A DNA stretch of 64,000 nucleotides, taken from Pedobacter sp. PACM 27299. Its GTDB lineage: Bacteria; Bacteroidota; Bacteroidia; Sphingobacteriales; Sphingobacteriaceae. The position numbers and the translations under genes were made by a program. Below, piece after piece: positions 8,003 to 16,354 of this stretch (position 1 is the stretch's first letter; the number at the start of each line of letters is the position of its first letter). The notes under the pieces were generated by a model. That model was not told the DNA's origin, did not search any database, and saw nothing but the letters and a program-made list of their open reading frames with translations. The DNA is taken from contig NZ_CP012996.1 of NCBI RefSeq assembly GCF_001412655.1, positions 4,526,001 through 4,590,000 of the forward strand. The letters are read 5' to 3'.

Positions 8003-10201
8003 TTATTCATTAATTTTTATCCAGGTATAACTTTCTGGCTTCATTACCACAGGAAGCTTAATGTTATATTCCCGATCCAGCGTATATTTTTTAGGTGTTC
8101 CATTTTGAACGCTTAAGGTCGCTGTGTTTTTTAATCCGGTATAATACATAGGAATTTTAAGTTCTCTTTTTATTTCTTCTTTCAGTGGATTGTATAATAA
8201 TATCATCCCCTTCGTTTTCAGCTGTGGATTCACGTGCATCAATCCATCCCAATCCCTGTCATCAGCCCTTCGTAAATGGATGATGTCTGCGTTTAGAATT
8301 TCCCGATTCTCTTTATACCAGCCGACTACCTTTTGCACCATTTTCCTGGTTTCTTCGGTATCATACAACCTCGGGCCACGGTAACAGGCTTGAATACCAG
8401 CACCATAATATTGCACCATCAACTGTTCGTAATCTTTTAAATGGTCTTTTAAAGGTTCCAAAACAGCTTCTGGCCCACCACCCTGGTATTTTGTAAGGGG
8501 CACAAATCCCCATACCATGGATGGAATCTCGTCCCAGGTTCCATCAAAAATGTTCTGACGATTCAGGATCATCTGCTGTTCACGCGATAGGGAGAAATTC
8601 ACTTCTCTGTAACCGATGCCAATTTTATTGATGCCGTCCATGAAATACCAATCTGGTGCATTCACATAGATCCCATTTTCATTACACCAATGGTATAGAC
8701 TTTTTTGCAATTCCATCTGTTTCCACTGGGAATCTGCCAATCCTTCATGGCCAGGGTGACTCGTAGAGGCACATACATCTCCTGGATAAGGACCATCGTT
8801 TTCGAAGATGTCGAATCCGGTTTTACTCATGAAGGTCTTCAATTTTTTCAGGTAGCCTAAGCCCCAGTTACTGCCAAAGCAAGGTGCATTTACAAAAAAA
8901 GCACCGCCTGGTTTACCTGTTTTAGGATCAATCACATCATCAGCATCGCTGATTTTACGTGAGCTAAACAAAGAATAACTGCCGATAAATAAGCCTTTAC
9001 TATGGGCATAATCACTCAATGTTTTCCATTTATGGAGATTGGTACTACTGGTATCCTCCATATTACAATGGCTGCCAAAGCTCAGAATCAAGGCTTCATA
9101 ACCCGTTGCGGCACATTGATCAATTGCAGTACGCACTTCCTCGTCGTTTTTACTCACGAGGTGCATGAAAATCGGGTTTGCGGTGGTCCATGGCATGGTG
9201 GTTCGGTACATTTTCCGAATGGCCAATCCTCTTCTTTCCCGATCGTAACTGTCCATCAGCAACTCATTGGTACGGATCGACTGAAATGCAGTTCCTGCTT
9301 TCAGTTCCACACCTATATTTCTACTGGGATGAACTTCTAATAAACATGGGGTTTGGTAGTCGTAATTAACCTGAGAGGTATACAATTTATCGACTTTCCA
9401 ATGGGTACTCTGGTCGCTGATCGGGTAACGCATGGCATTGTTAAAAGCGAAATTACTTTCCAGGTAAATCCCCTGTGGTACCTTCATTCCCCGCGCTGTA
9501 GTATGGTCTAAAGATGCTGCGCCAACCACTGCACTTTCTTCCTCTACTACCGCCAGAACTTCATTGACCACCTGGTCCAACTGAATAGATTTTCCAGAAT
9601 TATTCTTTATGCTGAGCCATTTGGTGATTAAAGGAAGGCCATCATAAATGGCATAATTCACTTGTACTTCGATATTTTTTAAAGCAGGCAAGTCTGATTG
9701 ATAGCTGAAGGAAAGTACTTTTCCAACTGCTTGTTTTTTATTCCCGGCCCACATTTGTGTTTTCCAGTTCAGGAAGGGTCTTAATTCGGCAATCTGATGG
9801 GCAACATAGTGAAAACTACTGTCTCCGGCCTTAAAATCTTTGATCCAGGAAGGCAATAAATATGCATTTTCTTTTTGACCATATAAACCGCCAACATTGT
9901 AATTCCGACCATCAATAACCAGGCGTGCTTCTGGTTTTACAGCCCTGAGCAATTGCTGCCCGTTCATCAGGTTGATGAAATCGACACAAGCTACATCAGG
10001 GCTGATCCTAAAAGTTCTTTTCAGCAGGCCATTATCGAGCACTACTTCTTTTTTCTCAGGAACCGCATATATCTTAGCGGGATAAGCGGTGTTATCCAGC
10101 AACCAATCTTTTTTGACAGTTTGCGCGTTTAACCCAGTACCATTAAAAATTAAAAGCGAATACGCTGAAATTCTTAAGGCTGAAAAAATCAATCTTTTCA
10201 T
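8003..10201 (-). CDS. Secreted glycoside hydrolase, probably alpha-galactosidase-like (732 aa)
   Basis: A signal peptide (to about residue 27, LNAQ) is followed by an N-terminal beta-rich region of roughly 300 residues and then a TIM-barrel-like part with EALILSFGSHCNMED, GFDIFENDGPYPGD and GIYVNAPDWYFMDG segments. The acidic residues at strand ends (FENDGP, NAPDW, FDGTWDE) are the plausible catalytic sites. The C-terminus is a small beta domain. The overall layout resembles clan GH-D enzymes (GH27/GH36-like), but I cannot assign the family from sequence alone. The next gene upstream on the same strand is a GH29 fucosidase 138 bases away, so the pair probably trims a fucose/galactose-containing glycan in the periplasm or at the surface. 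Confidence 0.6.
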   Translation of the reverse strand: MKRLIFSALRISAYSLLIFNGTGLNAQTVKKDWLLDNTAYPAKIYAVPEKKEVVLDNGLLKRTFRISPDVACVDFINLMNGQQLLRAVKPEARLVIDGRNYNVGGLYGQKENAYLLPSWIKDFKAGDSSFHYVAHQIAELRPFLNWKTQMWAGNKKQAVGKVLSFSYQSDLPALKNIEVQVNYAIYDGLPLITKWLSIKNNSGKSIQLDQVVNEVLAVVEEESAVVGAASLDHTTARGMKVPQGIYLESNFAFNNAMRYPISDQSTHWKVDKLYTSQVNYDYQTPCLLEVHPSRNIGVELKAGTAFQSIRTNELLMDSYDRERRGLAIRKMYRTTMPWTTANPIFMHLVSKNDEEVRTAIDQCAATGYEALILSFGSHCNMEDTSSTNLHKWKTLSDYAHSKGLFIGSYSLFSSRKISDADDVIDPKTGKPGGAFFVNAPCFGSNWGLGYLKKLKTFMSKTGFDIFENDGPYPGDVCASTSHPGHEGLADSQWKQMELQKSLYHWCNENGIYVNAPDWYFMDGINKIGIGYREVNFSLSREQQMILNRQNIFDGTWDEIPSMVWGFVPLTKYQGGGPEAVLEPLKDHLKDYEQLMVQYYGAGIQACYRGPRLYDTEETRKMVQKVVGWYKENREILNADIIHLRRADDRDWDGLMHVNPQLKTKGMILLYNPLKEEIKRELKIPMYYTGLKNTATLSVQNGTPKKYTLDREYNIKLPVVMKPESYTWIKINE

Positions 10202-10339
10202 CTTCAGTTTAATTTGGTTTATTTTGTTTTAGATCTTCACCTTAATCAAAGGTGGAAACCTGCATTCTATAATTCCATCTCAGCACCTGAAAACTCGAAG
10301 GTGCTTCATCCTTGTTCACGCCTCCTATTCCTCTACCTG

Positions 10340-11893
10340 CTATTTAGCAGCAGGACGAAGGTATAATCCGATTTCTGCAATCGCTGGTGTCAGTCTGGAA
10401 GAAAGCATACGTAACCTAACTTCATTAGCCGTCACAGCCGGAAACCGCAGTAAACGTTTGTAACCGATAGTCGTCCCCTCAACAATTTTCTTCCAGGTTT
10501 CCCCCTCTTTATATTCCAGTACAAATGATTCTACACGCTGTCCAAGCTGCAGGTTTTCCTGCAGCGACAGCACATCAAATTTCTGCGGTTTATCCATTTT
10601 GAATTCCAGCACATCAGGTGTGGATTTGTCCCTCATTTTCCAGTAAGAACTGTCTTTCCCATCAAATAAAAGGGCTGTTTTTTTCGGATTGCTGCCAGTT
10701 AGCTTTGCAGTTTTCAATAGATTATTGGCAAAGGTTTCATCGAGTTGTTTTTTGAAACCTCTTAGTGCATTTACATCACTTTCGTTGATCAATCCTTCTT
10801 TATCTGGTGGAATATTCAACAGCAATACGCCATTACGACCAACAGAGCTGTAATAGATATCCATTAATTTCTCCGGAGTTTTCACTTTATCGTTTTCTGC
10901 CGGATGATGGAACCATCCCGGGCGGATCGACACATCAATTTCTGCTGGGTACCAGACTAGGCTTTTCGCTTTTGCAATTTTCGCTCTGCCCCCCAGGTCA
11001 TTGTCCATCATATCTCTTGGTGCGAATTCTGCTGCTTTCTGAGAATTATCCGCAATCACTTCAGTGCGCATCTGATCTGCCGGAACCACACTCCACTCTG
11101 TCTCTCTGCCATAACCGGTTTCTGTTCCTACCCACCTCACATCAGGGCCAGAAACAGCAATAGTTGCTGCTGGCTGTAATTTACGGATCAGGTTATACCA
11201 TCTATTATATTCATAAACCTGCTTTTTACCAGAAGGTCCTTCACCATTGGCACCGTCAAACCAGACCTCATCAATCTGGCCGTATTGTGTCAATAATTCG
11301 GTTAATTGATTGATGAAATAATCATTGTAGGCCATGCTTCCGAAATACGGGGAATTGCGATCCCATGGAGAAAGGTAAATACCGAAACCAATGCCAAACT
11401 CTTTACAAGCAGCAGCCATTTCTTTCACAATGTCGCCCTCTCCGTTTTTCCAGGGGCTATTTCTCACAGAATGTTCCGTATATTTACTTGGCCATAAACA
11501 GAAGCCATCATGGTGTTTAGCAGTTAAGATGACTTGTTTGAAACCAGCATCTTTACATACTTTTACCCATTGGCGGGTATCTAGTTTCTCAGGATTGAAG
11601 ATCTTCGGGTCTTCTGTTCCATCTCCCCATTCTTTATTGGTAAATGTATTAATTCCAAAATGGATAAAAGCGGTCAGTTCGAGTTGCTGCCACCTCAGCT
11701 GCCTTGGGGAAGGTATTACATTTGCTGCTTTTCTGATGATATCAGCTTCTGTATCTGTTGGGCTGATCTTGACATAATTCTTATCCGTGAAAATTTGTGC
11801 AGTTCCTTTTTGCGGCAAACCGGCAAGGACTCCACAAGTAAAGACTGCAGCAATCTGACTCAGTACTTTAGCCCCTAAAACTTTTGTTCTCAT
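10340..11893 (-). CDS. Secreted alpha-L-fucosidase, GH29 (517 aa)
   Basis: It hydrolyses terminal alpha-L-fucose from glycans. The N-terminus is a signal-peptide-like segment (to about residue 33, KGTAQ). The GH29 barrel shows the typical FIHFGINTFTNKEWG, TAKHHDGFCLWPS and DEVWFDGANGEG motifs; the Asp of WFDG is the family's nucleophile. The Trp-Ser-rich LSPWDRNSPYFG segment and the C-terminal 130-residue beta-sandwich (FDVLSLQENLQLGQRVESF) are typical of Bacteroidota GH29 enzymes and suggest subfamily B (alpha-1,3/4-fucosidase), which is inference. It is followed on the same strand by a second glycosidase. No SusC/SusD pair is nearby, so this is not a complete polysaccharide utilisation locus. 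Confidence 0.9.
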   Translation of the reverse strand: MRTKVLGAKVLSQIAAVFTCGVLAGLPQKGTAQIFTDKNYVKISPTDTEADIIRKAANVIPSPRQLRWQQLELTAFIHFGINTFTNKEWGDGTEDPKIFNPEKLDTRQWVKVCKDAGFKQVILTAKHHDGFCLWPSKYTEHSVRNSPWKNGEGDIVKEMAAACKEFGIGFGIYLSPWDRNSPYFGSMAYNDYFINQLTELLTQYGQIDEVWFDGANGEGPSGKKQVYEYNRWYNLIRKLQPAATIAVSGPDVRWVGTETGYGRETEWSVVPADQMRTEVIADNSQKAAEFAPRDMMDNDLGGRAKIAKAKSLVWYPAEIDVSIRPGWFHHPAENDKVKTPEKLMDIYYSSVGRNGVLLLNIPPDKEGLINESDVNALRGFKKQLDETFANNLLKTAKLTGSNPKKTALLFDGKDSSYWKMRDKSTPDVLEFKMDKPQKFDVLSLQENLQLGQRVESFVLEYKEGETWKKIVEGTTIGYKRLLRFPAVTANEVRLRMLSSRLTPAIAEIGLYLRPAAK

Positions 11894-12022
11894 TGTATGC
11901 GTTGATAAATTGCCTCACCGTTAAATAATATGGTAGGACAATTCAAAGAAAGCAGGAATTTGAGGTATAAAGTTTGGGTTAATTGTCAAAACGTTAAGCT
12001 TTTTTGGCAATTAGTATAATGG

Positions 12023-12637
12023 TTATCTTTTGGTCAGTTCAGAACCAAACACTTTATCCCAAATATCAGAAGTTACCCCATAACCTTTAGTCGCATCATC
12101 ATAATGGTGCAGCATGTGGTGCTGTTTTAACTTTTTCCAGAAAGGATTATTGAATTTAGCATGGTGCAGCATATAATGTGTCATATCATAAAACAGGTAG
12201 CCCATGATGAAACCGGCAAAGAAACCATCCAGCATATTTACAGGGAATATTGCGCGGAAAAGAAAATAGAACGCAGCAGCCAAAGGAATGCTGGCAGATG
12301 GTGGCATCACCAATCGCTGGGCATCATTCGGATAATCATGATGTACCCCATGAAAGATGAAATGAATCCTTCTACCCCATTCGGATTTCGGATAGAAATG
12401 AAACACAAAACGATGTAATATATATTCTGTAAATGTCCAGATGAAAAGTCCTAATAACACATGACCTATTGCAGTAAGTATTGAATTGAGTACTACCGCC
12501 TGCCAGCAAAAATATACAATAACAGGAACGTATACCAGCAACGGCACAAAATATGGGATCTTAGATAAACTTTCTAAAAGCGGACTCTTGAACATTCTGA
12601 TAGATTCCGGAGAATTGGAGATAAAATTCTTTTTCAT
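12023..12637 (-). CDS. Fatty acid hydroxylase / sterol desaturase family membrane protein (204 aa)
   Basis: This is a di-iron membrane oxygenase with the expected histidine clusters: HRFVFH, HGVHHDYP, HYMLHH and HHMLHHYDD, set between about four hydrophobic spans (residues 28-68 and 100-140). Length and motif order match bacterial FA2H-like proteins, which add a 2-hydroxyl to fatty acyl chains. Sphingobacteriaceae make sphingolipids with hydroxylated acyl chains, so that is the likely substrate, by inference. It is monocistronic. A TAAGTTTG -7-like box lies upstream (12674 down to 12667). Confidence 0.8.
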   Translation of the reverse strand: MKKNFISNSPESIRMFKSPLLESLSKIPYFVPLLVYVPVIVYFCWQAVVLNSILTAIGHVLLGLFIWTFTEYILHRFVFHFYPKSEWGRRIHFIFHGVHHDYPNDAQRLVMPPSASIPLAAAFYFLFRAIFPVNMLDGFFAGFIMGYLFYDMTHYMLHHAKFNNPFWKKLKQHHMLHHYDDATKGYGVTSDIWDKVFGSELTKR

Positions 12638-12666
12638 CGTATGGCAATTCGTTTTTTACAAGTTCG

Positions 12667-12674
12667 CAAACTTA
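12667..12674 (-). promoter_or_regulatory. Putative Bacteroidota -7 box for the fatty acid hydroxylase
   Basis: The minus strand reads TAAGTTTG, an exact TAnnTTTG match about 30 bases before the start at 12637. No clear TTG -33 element is seen at 17-23 bases, so support is partial. Confidence 0.35.
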
Positions 12675-12810
12675 GGGAGGAATCCTGAACATTTACCCCC
12701 TAATAGTCAGTTATGAAACTTTTATGACATTAATTAACCCGCTGCAGCTGACTTCTGTTTCAGGTATGGCTGATGTTTTCTTTTTCTTAAAGATAAGCAA
12801 AAAATGTATT

Positions 12811-12828
12811 TCTTACGATATGGTAAGA
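12811..12828. promoter_or_regulatory. Inverted repeat, candidate operator of the dioxygenase/esterase operon
   Basis: TCTTAC-gatatg-GTAAGA has perfect 6-base arms and ends 20 bases before the TAAATTTG -7 box at 12849. A protein bound there would cover the -33 region. Related operons in Bacillus are under MarR-type (MhqR) or HxlR-type control; the regulator here is not in the window. Confidence 0.4.
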
Positions 12829-12848
12829 TCCAGGAAAATCCATAGCTG

Positions 12849-12856
12849 TAAATTTG
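12849..12856 (+). promoter_or_regulatory. Putative -7 box of the 12880-15488 operon
   Basis: TAAATTTG is an exact TAnnTTTG match 24 bases before the start codon at 12880. The -33 region has no good TTG and is instead occupied by an inverted repeat, which suggests a regulated promoter. Confidence 0.45.
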
Positions 12857-12879
12857 TATTGTAATTTAACAATTGAGCT

Positions 12880-13815
12880 ATGAAAAATGAAATTTTAGGT
12901 ATCCACCACATTACTGCAATCGCAGGCAATGCAAAGAAAAATTATGATTTTTACACCCGTATACTGGGCTTGAGGCTGGTTAAAAAGACCGTCAATTTTG
13001 ATGATCCAAATACGTATCATTTTTACTATGGTGATGAGTATGGAACTCCTGGGAGTATTTTAACCTTCTTCCCATGGGAAGGGATTGGCGCTGGCCGTCG
13101 CGGAACCAGACAGGTGACTGAGATTGGTTATAGCGTTCCTGCAGGAAGTCTTGATTTCTGGCAAAAAAGATTAGAAGAAAACAATGTCATTTATAATAAA
13201 CCTGCGGTAAAATTTGGAGAAAGGTACCTGACCTTTTTGGATCCTGATGGGTTAAAATTTGAATTAACAGAAGCACAGTATCCAGATACCAGGCCGCAAT
13301 GGGAAACTAAAGAAGTGACGAAAGCCCATGCGACACATGGATTTCACCACATCACCATTACCAGTAATAAAATAGAGGCTACCGCAGCAATTCTGACCGG
13401 TGTTTTAGGCTACAGATTACTGACTACAGAGGTAAACCGCTCCCGTTTTATTACAGATGCAGTACCACATGCAGCTATTGTAGATTTAGTAGAAGCTCCA
13501 GGTGAAGCAATCGGTCATGTGGCAGGTGGGTCTGTACATCATGTTGCCTTCAGGGTAAAAGATGAGGAAACATTGATGTATTTCAGAGATCAAATTGTAA
13601 AATTGGGCTTGAACATCACGGAAAAAATCGATCGTAATTATTTTTACTCGTTGTATTTCCGCGAACCAGGAGGTGTACTTTTTGAATTGGCCACCGACAA
13701 TCCGGGATTCACCATCGATGAACCTTTGGAAGAATTAGGCACGCATTTAAAATTACCTGCACAATACGAAAGTAACCGTACCATTATTGAAGGTATTTTA
13801 CCAAAACTAGATTAA
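12880..13815 (+). CDS. Ring-cleaving dioxygenase, VOC superfamily, MhqO-like (311 aa)
   Basis: Two tandem VOC modules are visible: residues 1-140 beginning LGIHHITAIAGNAKKNYDFY and residues 150-300 beginning HGFHHITITSNKIEA. Likely metal ligands are His of GIHHIT, His of HHVAFR and Glu of LFELATDNPGF. The two-module length matches the LinE/MhqO-type extradiol dioxygenases, which open hydroquinones or catechols. The gene starts a tight operon: the esterase start follows one base after its stop. In Bacillus, MhqO and MhqD are induced together by quinones, so the same pairing here suggests detoxification of quinone-like electrophiles. The actual substrate is unknown. Confidence 0.8.
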   Translation: MKNEILGIHHITAIAGNAKKNYDFYTRILGLRLVKKTVNFDDPNTYHFYYGDEYGTPGSILTFFPWEGIGAGRRGTRQVTEIGYSVPAGSLDFWQKRLEENNVIYNKPAVKFGERYLTFLDPDGLKFELTEAQYPDTRPQWETKEVTKAHATHGFHHITITSNKIEATAAILTGVLGYRLLTTEVNRSRFITDAVPHAAIVDLVEAPGEAIGHVAGGSVHHVAFRVKDEETLMYFRDQIVKLGLNITEKIDRNYFYSLYFREPGGVLFELATDNPGFTIDEPLEELGTHLKLPAQYESNRTIIEGILPKLD

Positions 13816-13816
13816 T

Positions 13817-14452
13817 ATGTATATCCATCATAAAAACATCAGTACTGCCGGATTGCCTGTGAATTCGGTAGCTAAAGCGATCATCTTTGTACATGGTCGT
13901 GGCGCATCTGCGGAAGATATCCTTTCCTTAAATCAACATTTACAGGTAAATGATGCCGCTTTGTTTGCGCCGCAGGCTACCAACCACAGCTGGTATCCTT
14001 ATAGTTTCATGGCTCCGGTTACAGAAAACCAACCGGCCCTGGATTCCGCGTTATCAGTGATCAAAGAATTAGTGGAAGAAATTGAAGCACAAGGCATTCC
14101 TCAAAACAAAATCTTCTTTGTAGGGTTTTCACAAGGTGCATGTCTGACTTTAGAATACGTCAGTAGAAATGCAGGGCGATACGGAGGTGTCGTTGCTTTT
14201 ACAGGTGGATTAATTGGTGAACAGCTTGATCTGTCCAATTATTCGGGAGATTTTAACCAGACGCCGATATTGATCAGCACTGGAGATCCAGATCCGCATG
14301 TGCCTGTATCGAGGGTAAATGAAAGTAAAAAGATACTGGAAGAAATGAATGCACAGGTCACTGTTAGCATTTATCCAGGAAGAGTTCATACCATTAGTAA
14401 AGCAGAGCTGGAATTGGCCAGAACCTTGGTTTTTCAGCTCACAAATAGTTAA
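13817..14452 (+). CDS. Alpha/beta hydrolase, phospholipase/carboxylesterase family, MhqD-like (211 aa)
   Basis: A cytosolic serine hydrolase. The nucleophile elbow is GFSQGACLT (about residue 100), the acid is probably the Asp in GDPDPHVP and the base the His in GRVHTISK, giving a complete triad. HGRGASAEDIL near residue 30 supplies the oxyanion region. Length and motifs match the family of MhqD and acyl-protein thioesterase-like esterases. It lies between the dioxygenase and a pirin, so it probably hydrolyses an ester or thioester formed during aromatic or quinone detoxification; this is inference. Confidence 0.8.
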   Translation: MYIHHKNISTAGLPVNSVAKAIIFVHGRGASAEDILSLNQHLQVNDAALFAPQATNHSWYPYSFMAPVTENQPALDSALSVIKELVEEIEAQGIPQNKIFFVGFSQGACLTLEYVSRNAGRYGGVVAFTGGLIGEQLDLSNYSGDFNQTPILISTGDPDPHVPVSRVNESKKILEEMNAQVTVSIYPGRVHTISKAELELARTLVFQLTNS

Positions 14453-14461
14453 GATTAAATT

Positions 14462-15178
14462 ATGGCACAGACCGTATTACATAAAGCAGACAGCCGCAGC
14501 ATCGCAGATCATGGCTGGTTAAAAAGTTTTCAAACCTTCAGTTTTGGAGGGAATTATAACCCGGAGCGCATCCAATTTGGTGCATTGAGGGTATTAAATG
14601 ACGATACAATTGATGGAGGCACCGGATTTGGAGAGCACCCTCACGACAATATGGAGATTATCTCCATTGTATTGGAGGGTGGCTTGAAACATGAAGACAG
14701 TATGCACAATGTGGCCATTATTGAGCCGGGAGAGATTCAGGTGATGAGTGCCGGAACAGGTATTTACCACCAGGAGTATAATAAGGAAGAAAATGTGCCT
14801 GCCAAATTCTTACAGATCTGGCTGTTTCCAAATCAACGGAATGTGACACCTAGATATCAGCAGGAACGTTACGATACTACTTTATTGCCAAACCAGTTTA
14901 TTCAGATTTTATCTCCGGATAAAAACGATGCGGGCGTATGGATTTATCAGGATGCCTGGTTTCATCTGGGGAAATTTGATGCTGGATTAAAAACCGACTA
15001 CACTTTAAAAGGTAAAGGGAATGGCGTTTATGTTTTTGTGATCAAAGGATCGATTCAGGTGAATGGACAGGATTTAACAGAACGTGATGGTTTGGGGATC
15101 TGGGAAGTTGACAAACTGAACATCAATATATTAACAGATGCGGAAGTACTCTTAATGGAAGTACCTATGAATTATTAA
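14462..15178 (+). CDS. Pirin family protein, YhhW-like bicupin (238 aa)
   Basis: The N-terminal cupin carries the pirin signature: FGEHPHDNMEIISIVLEG and QVMSAGTGIYHQEYN, giving the metal ligands His, His, His and Glu. The C-terminal half is the second, degenerate cupin. Some relatives (E. coli YhhW) have quercetin 2,3-dioxygenase activity. It starts nine bases after the esterase stop, within the same operon. A role in flavonoid/quinone turnover or redox sensing fits the neighbours but is not proven. Confidence 0.88.
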   Translation: MAQTVLHKADSRSIADHGWLKSFQTFSFGGNYNPERIQFGALRVLNDDTIDGGTGFGEHPHDNMEIISIVLEGGLKHEDSMHNVAIIEPGEIQVMSAGTGIYHQEYNKEENVPAKFLQIWLFPNQRNVTPRYQQERYDTTLLPNQFIQILSPDKNDAGVWIYQDAWFHLGKFDAGLKTDYTLKGKGNGVYVFVIKGSIQVNGQDLTERDGLGIWEVDKLNINILTDAEVLLMEVPMNY

Positions 15179-15182
15179 GTCC

Positions 15183-15488
15183 ATGAAAAAGAAAGAAATA
15201 CTGGTGATGTGCTGTCACCCGGGAATTTTAACCACCTTGATCCGATTGATTGAAAAGTCTGGAGAATTTGCAGTTGCCGGTGCGGCAACTGCAGCGGAAG
15301 CATTAAATAGCTTTCGTTCCGGAGCTTTTGACCTCGTATTGATAGGTGCTGGCCTGAGTCCTGAAGCGGAGCAGGAACTGGAAAAAGAACTAAAAAAAAT
15401 TAGACCAGAAACCCCTGTGGTCTACCACTTTGGCGGTGGAAGCGGCTTACTTTTCAGCGAGATCAAACAAGGCCTGGATCAGGCCTAA
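15183..15488 (+). CDS. Degenerate response-regulator receiver domain protein (101 aa)
   Basis: The length and alternating pattern fit a stand-alone receiver fold: KKKEILVMCCHPGIL in place of the usual VDDD strand, then AATAAEALNSFRSGAFDLVLIGAGLSPEAE. The phospho-acceptor Asp expected in the FDLVL-x-D position is Gly, the acidic pair after strand 1 is replaced by Cys-His, and the lysine switch is not obvious. It should therefore not be phosphorylated in the normal way. It begins 4 bases after the pirin stop, as the last gene of the operon. It may be a protein-interaction module; the exposed Cys-Cys pair could be redox active, which is speculation. Confidence 0.7.
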   Translation: MKKKEILVMCCHPGILTTLIRLIEKSGEFAVAGAATAAEALNSFRSGAFDLVLIGAGLSPEAEQELEKELKKIRPETPVVYHFGGGSGLLFSEIKQGLDQA

Positions 15489-15546
15489 TGTTTTTTTATT
15501 GTTTTATATTGACGTTTAGCATCTTTAAATGGTCGATTTTTTGTTA

Positions 15547-15580
15547 TTTTGAGTGTTATTAATACACCGAGCTATCTTTA
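15547..15580 (+). promoter_or_regulatory. Putative promoter of the pentose phosphate operon
   Basis: TTTTG (15547-15551) and TATCTTTA (15573-15580) are separated by 21 bases, close to the Bacteroidota TTTG-N19-23-TAnnTTTG pattern with one mismatch at the last base. The predicted start of transcription falls only a few bases before the ATG at 15593. Confidence 0.4.
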
Positions 15581-15592
15581 CATCAATTACAC

Positions 15593-16354
15593 ATGCCTGA
15601 AGCAGAGAAAAACAGCAACATTTTATCCATCGACATAGGTGGAACCAGCATTAAGGCTTGTATTTTAGATGTTAAAGGAGAACTCCTATCTGAATACACC
15701 AAAATCCCTACTCCAAAAAACTCTAGTCCGGAGGTAGTGATCAAATGTATCAAGGACCTGGCTTCAAAGCTGGACCAGTCATTTGTTAAAATTTCTATCG
15801 GTTTTCCCGGATATGTGAAATGTGGTGTGGTACTTACTGCCCCAAATCTCGCAAAGAACAAATGGAATAATGTGGACCTTGCCCAACAGATCAGTGATAC
15901 CTTTGGCAAACCAGTACGTTTGGTAAATGACGCCGATCAGCAGGCCTTAGGGGTAGTATCTGGAAAAGGTTTTGAAATTGTATTTACAGTGGGGACCGGT
16001 TTCGGCACTGCCTTATTATACGACGGTGACCTGCTTCCTCACCTGGAACTCGCACACTTCCCTATTAGCAAGAATAAAGACTACGACGATTACATCGGCG
16101 ACAGGGGCTTTAATAAGGTTGGCAAAAAGGATTGGAATGAACGCTTACAGCGTGTTATTGAAATTTATAAAACCGTATTTAATTACGACACCCTATATAT
16201 CGGTGGTGGCAATTCAAAAGAAATTACTTTTCAGTTAGACCCTAACATCATACTCGTTTCCAATAAAGATGGAATCAAAGGTGGTGCAAAGCTATGGGAC
16301 TTGGAAGATAAATTTCATGTATTTACTACTCACCCTAAAATCAACAACAAATAA
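15593..16354 (+). CDS. ppgK: ROK-family kinase, polyphosphate glucokinase-like (253 aa)
   Basis: It probably phosphorylates glucose to glucose 6-phosphate. The phosphate loop SIDIGGTSIK is at residues 12-21, with GFPGYV, the catalytic Asp in LVNDADQQALG, and TVGTGFGTALLYDG following. The CxCGxxGC zinc motif of ordinary ROK sugar kinases is absent, and the LLPHLELAHF and DWNERLQR segments resemble actinobacterial polyphosphate glucokinases, so polyphosphate is a likely phosphoryl donor. The ROK ELGH motif reads ELAH here. The stop codon overlaps the gnd start, so it is coupled to the oxidative pentose phosphate genes and supplies their substrate. ppk1-ppx lie 15 kb away. Donor specificity is inference. 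Confidence 0.75.
   Translation: MPEAEKNSNILSIDIGGTSIKACILDVKGELLSEYTKIPTPKNSSPEVVIKCIKDLASKLDQSFVKISIGFPGYVKCGVVLTAPNLAKNKWNNVDLAQQISDTFGKPVRLVNDADQQALGVVSGKGFEIVFTVGTGFGTALLYDGDLLPHLELAHFPISKNKDYDDYIGDRGFNKVGKKDWNERLQRVIEIYKTVFNYDTLYIGGGNSKEITFQLDPNIILVSNKDGIKGGAKLWDLEDKFHVFTTHPKINNK

Noticed and set aside
8003..11893. A complete polysaccharide utilisation locus
   Set aside because: There are two glycosidases but no SusC/SusD pair or regulator beside them.
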